Shown here one piece after another: positions 27,981-38,122 of a stretch of 64,000 nucleotides of DNA (position 1 is the first letter of the stretch; each line of letters begins with the position of its first letter). The stretch comes from Aurantiochytrium sp. KH105. Taxonomy: Eukaryota > Sar > Bigyra > Thraustochytrida > Thraustochytriidae. The notes beneath the pieces are model-generated. The model was not told the origin of the DNA and did not search any database. It worked only from the letters and a program-made list of their open reading frames with translations. The stretch is taken from NCBI GenBank assembly GCA_003116975.1, contig BGKB01000015.1, forward strand, positions 744,001 through 808,000, given 5' to 3'. A program made the position numbers and the translations under genes.

Positions 27981-29993
27981 TCAAAAGGAGACGTCCTCGA
28001 GAAGATCGTCGTCATTATAGGCGGTTGTGCCAAGATCCTCATCGTCCGCGGCGCCAGTAGGATGGCTCTGAAGATGTGTCACTGTCGGCGTCGAGCCTGA
28101 GTCGCCAAAAGCTTTATCCTCGCCATGGCCGGATGCTTCACCTTGCATCTGTGCGTCTGACAGGCCCTGTTGCTCCTGTTGCTGTTGTTGCTGCTGCTGT
28201 AGAAGAATAACCTCTTCTTCGGTTGGGCCGGAGAAGAGCTCATCGTCAGCTCGTGATTGGGATGATGCATTGTTTGCATCGGCCGCGACCGCGGCAGCAG
28301 CAAAGGATAAACTCGCATCGTTGACATCAGGCGCCATGGCAGGCAAAGAATGACTCGAAGCGCCGGCGCTTGCCGTGGCATCATCAAGATGCGTGTTTGC
28401 CAACGCATCGGCTGCAGCATCAACGCCAGTCCCTTCAAAGGTACCTTCTTCGTCCTCGTCTTCATTGTGCTGGGTCGCGGGAAGTTTGGCCGAGTTGCTT
28501 TCTGCTGCTGGTGCTTTAGGTGTAAAATCAGAACGCGCAAAGGCAGGGGAAGGCGTAAATGTAGTTGCTTGCATTGCCTGTGGCGCACGCGAGGGTGGGG
28601 CCGGTGCGACGTCAGCATGAGATTCGGCGGCATACGGCGAAGCTTGCGTCTGGTAAGCTTGAGAATATGCAGACTGCTGATCATACGCGGATTGCTGATT
28701 GTATGCCGCTGACTGCTGATCATATGCAGACTGCTGGTTGTATGCTGATGACTGCTGGTGATAATGAGTTGGTGCCGCAAGAGTTTGCTGGTGAACATCT
28801 TGCTGATAGGCTGTCTGCTGCGATAAAGCTTGGGCTGCCGGAGTTGTAACGGGCGCTGGTGCTGGCGCTGGTGCTGGCGCTGCAAAGGAGTCGAACCCCG
28901 GAGAAGGTAGGGACGAAGGCGGAGTGGTCGCTGAGGAAGAGGCAAGATCTCCAGAAGGCGAGCGCGGCGAGGCACCTCCGGCAAACGTGTAACCAAGAAA
29001 GTGGACAATGAGCGGCTTGGGAGAATTTTTCAGTCGCGGTACAATTTCCTCGTAGAGAACGTGCACGACGGAGTCACCGCCGATTTTGCTGATGATATCA
29101 CCGACACCGACGAGACCCGAACGTTCGGCAACACCTGGTTGGCCGTTTGCTGCGCGCTGGTAGTCGACGACAATGGCCTGAGGAAAGACCTCGCGCTTGA
29201 GAGCGGGGTTCGTAGGAGAGACGTGAGGCGGGCGTTTTTTAAGGCGGAGGCCGAGGAACTGGCCCTCGGTGATGACAACGCTGACCTCGCGCATAGAGGG
29301 GTCGCCCATGCCCAGGAAGGCCTCCATGTCGGGATTGACGGCGACGCGGGGAACAAGAAGGGTGCGACGGAGCCAACTTTCGAGATCTTGGCGACGGGTC
29401 TCAAGGAATTCGGTGCGAAGGTGGTCCTGAAGAAGTTTGTTGTGCTTTGGGGGATGCTTGGGCACAGAGGAGAGCATGTGAGTTCCGTAAAATGCGCTGC
29501 GGATTTGTGAGTAGGCGAATCGAAAGTCGCGAAAGCGACGATGCACAGCAAAATGCATTTCCCGACGCTGACTCCGATAGACACGTGTAAAGCTGACCTT
29601 GACGAGGTACCAAACAGTGCTTGTGCCGTCGACGGCGACCTCGGGAATACTAACTTGCACATTTTCCACGCTTTCATCTTGATCCTTGAGGCGCTCGTTG
29701 TTCTCGCGAAGCTGCACTTGAGCGTGCTGTGGCCCCGTGAGTAGACAGATGTAGCGACCTGCGCTTGTCTTGGAGAAGAAGGAGGATGTTCCAGCCTCGA
29801 TGATGACGCGACCTGTTCCGCCGCCGTTGGGTAGCTGGAAGACGAGGGCGCCTTTGGGCTGTTCGACGCCGCCGACCGAGAGACTCGTGTCCTTGGTGAC
29901 GGGATTATGTCTCAGCACGATTTTGACGGGGTCCATTTGGTTTTCATCGATTCTGTATTCCCAGATGCGTGTCACGTCTGCGCCGAGGTTCAT
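27981..29993 (-). CDS. PX and PDZ domain protein with a Gln/Ala/Ser-rich tail
   Basis: A 670-aa intronless frame. Residues 1-95 form a beta-rich module starting TRIWEYRI, faintly like the FAIM fold (weak). Residues about 126-230 are a PX domain: WYLVKVSFTRVYRSQRREMH, then HRRFRDF, a PxxP-like SVPKHPPKH loop and a C-terminal helix with RRQDLESWLRRTL. This fold usually binds phosphoinositides. Residues about 236-345 form a PDZ domain (VVITEGQFLGLRLKK, SGLVGVGDIISKIGG). The rest is low-complexity: Pro/Ser/Ala, a QQSAYNQQ/YDQQSA repeat block (about 28655-28760), and a poly-Gln run near 28170-28200. The architecture suggests an endosomal membrane adaptor. Confidence 0.85.
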   Translation of the reverse strand: MNLGADVTRIWEYRIDENQMDPVKIVLRHNPVTKDTSLSVGGVEQPKGALVFQLPNGGGTGRVIIEAGTSSFFSKTSAGRYICLLTGPQHAQVQLRENNERLKDQDESVENVQVSIPEVAVDGTSTVWYLVKVSFTRVYRSQRREMHFAVHRRFRDFRFAYSQIRSAFYGTHMLSSVPKHPPKHNKLLQDHLRTEFLETRRQDLESWLRRTLLVPRVAVNPDMEAFLGMGDPSMREVSVVITEGQFLGLRLKKRPPHVSPTNPALKREVFPQAIVVDYQRAANGQPGVAERSGLVGVGDIISKIGGDSVVHVLYEEIVPRLKNSPKPLIVHFLGYTFAGGASPRSPSGDLASSSATTPPSSLPSPGFDSFAAPAPAPAPAPVTTPAAQALSQQTAYQQDVHQQTLAAPTHYHQQSSAYNQQSAYDQQSAAYNQQSAYDQQSAYSQAYQTQASPYAAESHADVAPAPPSRAPQAMQATTFTPSPAFARSDFTPKAPAAESNSAKLPATQHNEDEDEEGTFEGTGVDAAADALANTHLDDATASAGASSHSLPAMAPDVNDASLSFAAAAVAADANNASSQSRADDELFSGPTEEEVILLQQQQQQQQEQQGLSDAQMQGEASGHGEDKAFGDSGSTPTVTHLQSHPTGAADDEDLGTTAYNDDDLLEDVSF

Positions 29994-30636
29994 GATGCTT
30001 GATGTTGTCGATGAGGCGGGCTGGACGCAATGGCGAGGTGTAAGACGCGCAAAGAAAATGGGAGCCGAAGAGAACAGTGCGTGCTATGTCGATTAATTGA
30101 GTGTCAAGACGTCGGGACGTCTTGGTGCGTCGAGCTGGCTGTTTGTGACGCCGAGGCGCGCGCCGCTCGGGTCAAGAAGGCAGGCAGGCAGGTAGGCAGG
30201 CAGGCAGTTGCTTGCGATGACGAAGCGCTGGCTGCTTGCTGGCTGCGTTTCGTCGGCTTCGCTCGTTTGCAGACCTTCGTGGGAGGGAGAGCGTCCGTCT
30301 GCCTCGTGCCCTAGCGACGCGAGTTAGACAGCGATGTCTGCTCGGAGACAGAGACGCACGGCGCCCGCAGCCGCGCGCAGGTCTGTGCTGTTTGGCTTCG
30401 GCGGCGTCTCAGGCTGGCTGGATCTTTAGTTGGTCGTTCGCTCACAATGTCATCAGGCTGACCCACTATCGCCCGAAATTCCGTGTCATGCCTTCCGGAA
30501 TTTCGGGCTCGGAGCGAGGAGGCTCCGCGGCGTTGCCCAGCTGCAGCCAGCAGCTGCTGCAGCTGCTGCTGCAGCTGCAGGATGTCGGGCTGGTCGTGTT
30601 GCAGTTGTTCGTTGCGTTTGCAGTCGAGGAGCAGAG
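29994..30636. other. Intergenic upstream of the PX-PDZ gene
   Basis: Contains a GGCAGGCAGGCAGG tetranucleotide tract (about 30177-30210) before the start codon, a perfect hairpin (30471-30508) and a CAGCTG/CTGCAG palindrome-rich block (about 30538-30585). No gene is supported. Confidence 0.5.
30471..30508. repeat. Perfect 13-bp inverted repeat (hairpin)
   Basis: The left arm 30471-30483 (GCCCGAAATTCCG) and right arm 30496-30508 are exact reverse complements, separated by a 12-nt loop. It lies between the PX-PDZ start and the putative gene ending at 30637, so it could fold in a 5' or 3' UTR RNA. Confidence 0.85.
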
Positions 30637-31277
30637 CTATAAGATGCGTGCGACAGCGAGCAGCCAATCCATGTCACTCTTGACTCGGGTTTTTAGCGCG
30701 TCCACGGCATATGCAGATGATGATTCTCGGCACTCGTCGTCGAACCTTTTATACCTCGCGTGAATTCCCGTTTTCTCTTTTCGTCGTAGGAGCCAGGGGC
30801 AGGTGCGTCAAGAAAGAAAAGAATAAAAGGGACAAGATCAAGAGCCATCACCGCCCTTGCGCGTGCGGTGCGGCAAGTCAGGCATGGACCGAGCGCGCTT
30901 TTGGGCTGCCCTCACTTTTATGCGTTATGAACGGTCGTGATCGGACGCTTACTGTTACTGATATGACTGGCTGCGGCTGCAGCTTCTGCACCAGTTCTTC
31001 CTCGGCGCCTTGTGCTGACCGACCTTGGGCGATGGGAGTGGCCAATGACTCGAGCAGTGACTCGCCCTCGGGGAGCGACAATGCGAGTCACGAGTGGCCA
31101 GTAAGTAGCCTTGGCTCCGTATAAAAATGCACAAAAAGTTCATTCAACCCAAGGTCGGTCATCTTCAGCCAAGGCCACAACCCCAGCGTCGTCCCGCCGG
31201 TGCATCATCATGAAGGTCGCCTCCACTCCTGTTCCCTCCATCACCCACCATCCATTCGCAAGCCTCCGCACAGCCAT
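30637..31277 (-). CDS. Putative three-exon small gene of unknown function (about 120-125 aa)
   Basis: Proposed exons are 31277-31149 (starting MAVRRLANGWWVMEG), 31066-30953 (GESLLESLATPIAQG onward) and 30774-30637, ending with VKSDMDWLLAVARIL and a TAG. The second donor is GTAAGC. The last acceptor follows a strong polypyrimidine tract (CCCTTTTATTCTTTTCTTTCTT). The first donor (GTTGAA) is weak, so the first junction is uncertain. All joins are phase 0. The three pieces look like ordinary protein (beta-hairpin then amphipathic helices), unlike the Arg/Ser-rich noise of neighbouring frames. I do not recognise the family; a small assembly chaperone fold is one possibility. Confidence 0.35.
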
Positions 31278-33869
31278 TCCATCACGGCGCTCCCTTCCGC
31301 CCTGAACGCCAAGAGCTCGGCTTTGACACAGAGCAGCGGCAACGCGCGCGTCGAAACGCGCCGCCGCCGCCAGCCGTGCTCTGCTCTGCAGCTGCTCTGC
31401 TGCTGCTCTGCTCTGCGTTGCGTTGCGTTGCGTTGCGGCTTCCTTCGCAGGCGTGGCGACGAAAACGCAGTTGGCCGAGGTCTTGGGACTAACTCGCCAG
31501 CCTGCCTCGCTGGGCTTGCTTACGAAACGCGCCGGGTCAGCCGCCGCCCTTGTCTTCCTTCTCGCCCCTGGTCCTCCTCCCGCCCAACGACTCCTCTGCG
31601 CCGTTCTTGCCGTGCATGTCGCTCGCGCGGCTTCTGCACGCGGGGCGGCAGTCGCGAGTTCACGATGGCCTGGCCTGGCCTGGCCTGGCCTCGCCGAGCT
31701 TGGCGCATTCTGTGCGCGGATGTGCGCATTGATTGTTGACATTGCGCACGGTACGCCGAGGCGTTCTTCATTTCTTCTTGAGGTGGGTGGGTGGGTGGGT
31801 GAAGAAGGTGCGCGCAAAGGTGCGCGAAGTGGGCGGCGCGGCCGCGGGAGGTGCATCTCGCAGGGCAGGCAGACAGGCAGCCAGCCAGCCATTCGGTTCG
31901 GTACGGCGGTGGACGCGCGGTCGGCTCTGGCGGGCTCACGCGTGGACGCGGCCAGGCGAGCGAGCTTTTGGGGCCGTGGAAACAGTGGCGGGTGGGCACG
32001 CGGTGGTTAGCTTACAGTTATACTATAGTTGGTTGGAAAAAAGTTTCTCTCACTTTGGGATTTTCCTCCCTTTTCTTTTCGAAGAGCTCGTTCGCGAGCC
32101 TATAGCTTGGCTTGGCCTGTCCTGGCTCATAGCTTGCTGCTTGCTTGTGCTTGCTTGCTAGCCTGGCAGACGTCAGCGAACGTATACACACGCACGCACG
32201 TACGTCCCTCGTTGCCACCTGGCCCCGCCTTCAGCCACCAGGCACGGTCGGTCGGGCGTCTCCGTGGCGCCTGCTTATCGCCATAGTGCCATCCCCTGCG
32301 CTCCTCTCCGCTCTTTTTCCCCCGCGCTGGCTCCGGCTGCTGCTGCAGAGGAGCACGCGGCCGCGGCCAGAGGGCCGGCCTGCGCCGCGCTGCCGCAGCC
32401 AGCCACCTGCAAACTTTCAGAGGGCCAGCCAGCGCCGCCGCGCGCACGCGCCTCCGCCCTCGACCCGACTCGAGCCCGGTCTCGGCGCCGCGTTTTTCTC
32501 TTTCGTGGCTGGTCGCTGGCCACCACCAGATCGATGTTCTTTCGAAAGAAAAGAAAAGAAATACCCAAGCGACCGTGAACGAATGAATGTGAGAGAGAAC
32601 GAGAGAAAGAAAAAGCGAGCGAGCTTGCGTACCTTCTGGCTTCCCCTGCTGCGAATCAGGAGAGAAGCGGGTCGAGAAGCGGCGCATGGTGGCGGAGATG
32701 GAGGCCGGGTTTAGTTTGGTTGTCGTGCGCGGCAGGCATCGCATCGCATCGCATCGCGTGCGCAAGAGGGCGGGAAAGAGGGTGTCGAAATGAATGAACG
32801 GACAATGGCTGGCCATAAAAAAGGAAAAGAAAAAAGAAACGAACTGGGAAAAAGGAAAAGAATAGAAGAAAGGAAGAAAGAAAGAAAGGAAGGAATCTTG
32901 GCGCCCGCTCTCGCATACATACCGCCGCCCGCCGCCTTCTGTGGCGCACCAGCCACCCCTGCCGCCGGCCGGAGCCGCCGACGCCCGCGCGCCACGCGCC
33001 GCGCCCACCGGTGTCTGCGCCCCGGCAGGCGGGCGTGCGGCGGCGGCGGCGGCGGCTCCGGGGGCGTTGCCGCGGGTCCCGGCGCCGCAGCCGCGCGGGA
33101 CCGGTGGCCCAGGGAAGCGTCGCTCGCGCGCGAGCGACGAACGAATCTATTTTCGCCGGGGAGCGGCTGTGGGCGGAGTGCGGGGCGGGGCGGCGGCCCT
33201 TGATTGACCGCCGCCCTGCTTGGGCTTCTATGAGGCGGCGCGCGCAGCCTCTTTTGCTGGTCAGCGCGGGAGCGGATTCCGGCCCCGCCGAACACGTCGC
33301 CGACGCGCGAACGCCCCCGCACGCTCTCTGCGTTCCACTGGCGTTTTCGGCGGCGTTCGCGACCACGCCAACACGCAGATGAGGGGACGAACTTCCCCGC
33401 ATGTTGGCCCCTACCCCTCTCAACACCTCTGCCGTCTCCCCAAGCACGCTGTGCGGGGAAGCTTCCGCGGCGCCCTCCGCGCTCCACTGGCCACTCCGCC
33501 GCGTGCGGCTCCGGGCTCCGACTCTCCGCGGCTCCTCCGACGCCTTCCCTGCGTCCCCACTGGCACCTGCGCGCGGCCGCGTCCATACATGCGCGCATCC
33601 ACCTGCATCCACATATACGTACCCGCCGTGTTTTCTCTCTCCCCTTCCCTGGCCGCGCCCGCTCCCCGTTCGTTCGCTCCCTCCGTGCCGCGTGCGCGTC
33701 CCCGACTCGCTGACCTCCTGCGCGGCCGCCACGCGCCGGCCGCTGCTGGCTGGCCCCCGGCCTCCCCGGGAGCCGGCTGGCTTCGGCGCGGGGCGGGCCT
33801 GGTTGGCCAAGGCGGAGTCGAAACAGTCCCCGCGCGCTGCGAGGCCCCTTCAGATTCAAAAGAAAGGAA

Positions 33870-33932
<63 letters not shown>

Positions 33933-34277
33933 GAAAAAAGGAAGGAGGGAAAGGAGAGGAGGAACAAAAGGAGAGGCGGGCAAAGGAGCGCCGAGGGCGG
34001 GTCCAGCAAAACCTGAAACCCAAGACGGCCGCGCGCCTGATCGAGAGACGCGCCCGCGCGAAGCAAACAAGCAAGTTAACAAACAAACAAGCAGCAAGCA
34101 AGCAGATCGACAGGCGAACCAAGCTGCAGCGAGCGAGCGAGCGAGCAGACGAAGCGAGCGCGCGAGCAGAGTCTGATCCACACGCTCGCGACTGGTGGGC
34201 CTGCTAAAACGGTCTACCGCCGCGCTAGCAGGAAAGAAGCCAGCTGCAGCAGCAGAGCCACACAGACAAAAGAAAGG
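31278..34277. other. 3-kb GC-rich gap without a supported gene
   Basis: Holds promoter sequence for the ATP-grasp gene on the right and possibly for the putative small gene on the left. Short tandem repeats abound: GTTGC (31413-31438), GGCCT (31670-31695), GGTG (31783-31800), GCATC (32735-32758), AAGG/AAAG purine tracts (32820-32900) and a long GAAA array. Long open frames here are antisense or simple-sequence artefacts. Confidence 0.5.
33858..33940. repeat. (GAAA)n tetranucleotide array
   Basis: About 15 tandem GAAA units (pure part 33870-33931) inside a purine-only strand that continues as GGAAGGAGGGAAAGG to about 33985. It is roughly 350 bp upstream of the ATP-grasp start codon. Confidence 0.92.
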
Positions 34278-35798
34278 ATGGCCGCTATGAACGACGAAGT
34301 CCAGACGCGCGACGCGCTCCTCGCGGAGAACCGCGCCGATGAGGAAACACAGCAGGCGAGGCTCCAGGCCCTCAATGGAAAGACCGTGCTCTGGGTCTGC
34401 GCAGCCGGCGTGCCCATGATGAGCGAGAACCTCGCCAGTAAGGTACGCTGGGTCCGTGACCACGGCGTCCGCCTCGTCGCCCTCTTCTCCTCCCCCGAGG
34501 AGAAGCTCGTGTCCGTCTTCGCAGACAAGGGACTCATGGACGCAGCTGTTTTCGCCCCCTTCGAGTCCAATGATGTCGGCGCTCTTGTGCAAAAGGCCCT
34601 CGATGAGGCTGACATTCGCGTCGACGGTGTCCACAGCCCCTACGAGCAGGGCATCGTCACCGCCGCCGCCGTCGCAAACTACCTCGGCCTCGCATCGAAC
34701 CCCAAGGAGGCCTTTGTGGCCGCCCGCGACAAGGGCGCCACCCGCGAGCGCTGCCGTGCCGCCGGCATCCCCATGCCCCGCTCCGGCGTCGCGGCCTCCC
34801 AGTCGGAGCTCGCCAAGGTCACCGAGCACGTGGGCTTCCCGCTCATCATTAAGCCGTCGAGCGGTGCTGGCTCCTGCGGCGTCTTCCGCGCCAATTCCCT
34901 CGAAGAGGCCTGCGACGCCTTTGCCAAGATCGAGGAGGACCTCAAGTCCAACTGGGCGCTCTCCTCGCACGGCATGAGCAACACCGTCCTCGTCGAGCAG
35001 CTCCTTGTCGGACCCGAGTTCGATGTCGACGTCATCATGGCTGATGGCGAGCCCCGCTTCATGGCCACGTCGGACAACTGGGAGTGCCTTGCGCCCTACT
35101 TTCTCGAGACTGGTTCCAACTGCCCCTCTGTTTTCCCGGCAAAGGACGTCGCGGCTCTCGAGGAGTACACGGTTGATGTGATTCGCGCGCTCGGATTCAC
35201 CCAGGGTGCCTTCCACGTCGAGTCCATTCTCACCACCGAGGGCCCGCGCCTCATCGAGTGCAACGCTCGCGTCGGTGGCGGCAACGTCCAGCTCTTCCAC
35301 GAAACTGTTCACAACGTCGACATGTTCGCCAACTCGTTTCTTTTGTCCATGGGCGTGCCTGTCAACCCACCCGTCTCCGCCCCGCGTTGCGGCATGGCTG
35401 ACTTCTCTTTTACCTGCGAGCAGACCGGCACTCTCCTCGACGCTTCCTTCCCGGAGCGTCTGCGCAAGACTCCTGGTGTCTTCAGCTCCATGAGCTACTA
35501 CAAGGCTGGCGACTACGTCGTGGGCAGCGATACCGGCTTCCCCGTCTGGCTTGGCGAGTTTATTGTCAAGGTCGACACTGCACAGAACGCCATTGACCTC
35601 GTCAAGCGCCTTGTGGCTGAGACCGAGATCAAGATTCGCCGTGAGTCTCTCGGAAGCGAGACTGACATCCACGAGCGCAAGGAGGACGAAGAGGAGATCA
35701 ATCCCGCTTCGTCTGCGTCCTCCACCCCGGACATGACCTCGGATGAACTCCGCAAGGAGCTCAAGGAGACTCCCGAGTGCAAGGGTCTCGAAGCGTGA
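34278..35798 (+). CDS. ATP-grasp ligase (carnosine-synthase / L-amino-acid-ligase-like)
   Basis: A 506-aa protein from the ATG at 34278. Residues about 35-145 form the pre-ATP-grasp Rossmann-like domain (KTVLWVCAAGVPMMSENLA). The ATP-grasp fold follows, with the Lys-containing strand FPLIIKPSSGAGSCGV (about 187-202) as glycine-rich loop, the specificity-side strand VLVEQLLVGPEFDVDVI, and the metal-binding end HVESILTTEGPRLIECNARV then GGG, carrying the Glu and Asn that hold Mg. Enzymes of this class join a carboxylate to an amine through an acyl phosphate. Carnosine synthase and bacterial dipeptide ligases are the nearest groups by eye. The last 50 residues are acidic and Ser/Thr-rich. Substrates cannot be read from the sequence. 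Confidence 0.85.
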   Translation: MAAMNDEVQTRDALLAENRADEETQQARLQALNGKTVLWVCAAGVPMMSENLASKVRWVRDHGVRLVALFSSPEEKLVSVFADKGLMDAAVFAPFESNDVGALVQKALDEADIRVDGVHSPYEQGIVTAAAVANYLGLASNPKEAFVAARDKGATRERCRAAGIPMPRSGVAASQSELAKVTEHVGFPLIIKPSSGAGSCGVFRANSLEEACDAFAKIEEDLKSNWALSSHGMSNTVLVEQLLVGPEFDVDVIMADGEPRFMATSDNWECLAPYFLETGSNCPSVFPAKDVAALEEYTVDVIRALGFTQGAFHVESILTTEGPRLIECNARVGGGNVQLFHETVHNVDMFANSFLLSMGVPVNPPVSAPRCGMADFSFTCEQTGTLLDASFPERLRKTPGVFSSMSYYKAGDYVVGSDTGFPVWLGEFIVKVDTAQNAIDLVKRLVAETEIKIRRESLGSETDIHERKEDEEEINPASSASSTPDMTSDELRKELKETPECKGLEA

Positions 35799-36666
35799 AC
35801 AGGTTCTTCGTCAATCCTTGTTCTGCCTTCATCGCCAAATTAGATAGATATGCCCCCCTCCCTCTGTGACCGAGCACCGCGCTCCTCGTTGCAACGCAAA
35901 TGTTGTATCGCGCGATAGCTCGTAGGACGTCTTCCTATGGACGTCAGAGACAGTCTTTTGTTCTGCGAAAGTGCTGTCTGATGATGGCTTTGGCCCTTCT
36001 TTTTCAACGAAATAAACACATGAATGTAAACTTTTTGGATAAGTATACTAGCTACCAAAATTGCTGCCGAGACCATTTGCACATCTTCGGAAGTTTTTGG
36101 AGACTTGTGCTTTTCTTTATTCATACGAACGTCTCACTTCAGTTCAGCACCGCCGGGTTGTCCCCGTCCACACTGCAAACTTTTGTTGGAAAATGTTTTA
36201 TTTTTGACAACATTGGCCGAGCAAAGCAAAAATCACAAAGCACAAAACAGAGCAAAAAGCAAAGCAAAGCAAAGAAGACTCTGGGGACAAAACATTTGAA
36301 TTATTTTATTACTTTTTTGAAGAGGGGCGGAAGGCGCGACAATAAACGATGGTTGCACTGCGTGCCGGGCATGACAATGGAGGCCGCGCCCCACGGACTC
36401 TCTTATCGCGAGCGTGGGGTCCAGTGAGCCGCAACTTCGCGATTAGTCGATGCAGTGAGAGTGAGAAAGAAAAAAACACGACAGAACGATCACGTGCGCT
36501 TCATTGGCGTAGCGTTCTGTCTCTAGGCCTTTGTCGCAGAACTGCACCGCCCGCATGATCGATTTACATCAGATCATTACTTGGATCACGAGTACATTTG
36601 CTTCGGCAATTTGCACTCCGGTTTTCGGCAGCAGCAGCAGCGGCCACCGCAATGACGTTTGGGCGG
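35799..36666. other. Intergenic between convergent genes
   Basis: AT-rich, with AAAGC/AAAGCAAAGC repeats near 36225-36275 and several AATAAA-like words (for example 36011-36018 and 36341-36346) that could serve as polyadenylation signals. No gene seen. Confidence 0.5.
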
Positions 36667-37488
36667 TCAATGCTTTGATTTCTTTCGCGAAGCATCCTTG
36701 GCCTCTTGCTCGCGCAAACGCTTGCGGATAAGTTCAATGTCCTCGTCAGCGTCAGCCTGAAGATCGGCAAGCTCCTTGGCAACATCAGCAGGATCCTCCT
36801 CATCAATAGCACCCTCATCATCCTCGTCATCCTCGTCAGCGTAGTCGTCGTCTGCAGGCTTGTACATTTTGTTTACGGAAAGCTTGCCATGTTCTGGCCA
36901 GTACTGGCCTTCGAGCGAGAACTCCCCAAAGGGGTTCTTCCCTGCGCCCGAAACGTCCATGAGCTCGTCCGCCCCTTCCCGGGGCGTGAACTTGAGCTTG
37001 AGTTTCTTTTCCACAATTTTGCGCGAGTCATCTTCGCTCTCCTTGAGCATGAAGTGACCACTGTACCGCCCACTTGGTGGTTTCTTTGCGTTTAGTCGTT
37101 TCTCGTCGCCCACATACGTGTATTTGAACTTGGACGTTTCCTTGGCCGCGAAAAGCTCCTTGGACATGGCCCACTTCCCGGCCCATGTCAGCTTGCCGTC
37201 CTTGACCTTGACGACGCCGCGCAGCACGGGTGCCACGGCCGCCGCCTTGGGCTTTTTCGGCGCCACCTCCTCGTCCTCGACGTCCTCGTCGTCCTCGTCG
37301 TCGTCGTCGTCCAGGTCCTGGCCGACGAGCGACGCCAGCGTGTCTGTCTTGCCCTTGCCGGCCTTGTCGGCGCCCGTCGTGCTGGTCTCGGTGCTCGTGC
37401 TCGAGCTCGTGCTCATCACGGCAGCAGTTGTCGCGGCGACGGCGGCGGCGGCGGCGGCAGCGGCGGCGGCGGCGACTTCCTCGCTCAT
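36667..37488 (-). CDS. Acidic protein with a conserved beta-sandwich-like central domain, 273 aa
   Basis: The ATG at 37488 starts MSEEV and is followed by a poly-Ala/Thr/Ser leader. An acidic stretch (DLDDDDDEDDEDVEDEE) precedes the core. The core, about residues 90-205, has the pattern WAGKWAMS...FKYTY...SGRYSGHFMLKE...KIVEKKLKLKF...GAGKNPFGEFSLEG. This W...GxYxGxF...E..L.L.F...G.G.N.FG.F.L.G layout recurs in proteins of unknown function from protists. A second acidic stretch and a Lys/Arg-rich tail (KDASRKKSKH) follow, the latter a possible nuclear signal. Specific function unknown. Confidence 0.75.
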   Translation of the reverse strand: MSEEVAAAAAAAAAAAVAATTAAVMSTSSSTSTETSTTGADKAGKGKTDTLASLVGQDLDDDDDEDDEDVEDEEVAPKKPKAAAVAPVLRGVVKVKDGKLTWAGKWAMSKELFAAKETSKFKYTYVGDEKRLNAKKPPSGRYSGHFMLKESEDDSRKIVEKKLKLKFTPREGADELMDVSGAGKNPFGEFSLEGQYWPEHGKLSVNKMYKPADDDYADEDDEDDEGAIDEEDPADVAKELADLQADADEDIELIRKRLREQEAKDASRKKSKH

Positions 37489-38122
37489 GGTCGAGTCGAG
37501 CGCGTCTCCGCTCGCGAGCAGGCAAGCAAGCAGGAACGGGCTCCGGCCGAGAGGCAGGGCGAGGCCAGGGACGCGCGAGCAGGAGACGGAGATGTCCGCC
37601 CGGCCAGTGCCAGCCGCCGCCGCAAGGGGGGTCTGCACGCAGCCTCCGCCGCCGCGCCCGCCGACCTCGCGCTCCTCCCTCCGGTTTGCGCTTTGTCTGC
37701 GAGCGCCTTTTCGGACGCGGCTGATCCTTGCTCAACTCGCCGAAGCACCGCTCGGGGGATCCTCCCTGCTCCGCACAGCGGAGCTTATTCTCGCTTGTCC
37801 GTTTTATCCTCTCTGCGAAAGCTGTGATATTCGCGCTTTGCGGAACGCCGGAAGAACTTTGGTCCTGCGGCGAAACCGTTTCGAAGCGAGGAAAAAACAG
37901 ATGCCGTAGGATATGATGAAGAACCACGCGAGGGGCGGAGCCCGGCAAACGTGGTTGGCGGCGGCGCGGTGCGGGCGAGCGAGCGGCGCGCGGGCAGGGT
38001 GCGCGCAGAGCCAGAGGCCGGCGCGACGGGTCTGGAGGAGCGCGAACGCGGCGAGGAGAAAACCTCACGGTGAAGGTCGGCGTAAACGTCTCGTTTCGCT
38101 TTTTGCTGCATCGACGGAGAAG
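37489..38122. promoter_or_regulatory. Divergent promoter region between the acidic beta-domain gene (-) and RPF1 (+)
   Basis: 634 bp separate the two start codons. The acidic-protein side carries GCAAGCAAGCAGG repeats (about 37520-37535). No internal gene is supported. Confidence 0.5.

Noticed and set aside
33420-35672. A 750-codon minus-strand frame across the ATP-grasp gene and the GAAA array
   Set aside because: Antisense to a gene with clear ATP-grasp motifs. Its middle is Ser/Phe/Leu simple sequence from the tetranucleotide repeat, and its start is not supported.
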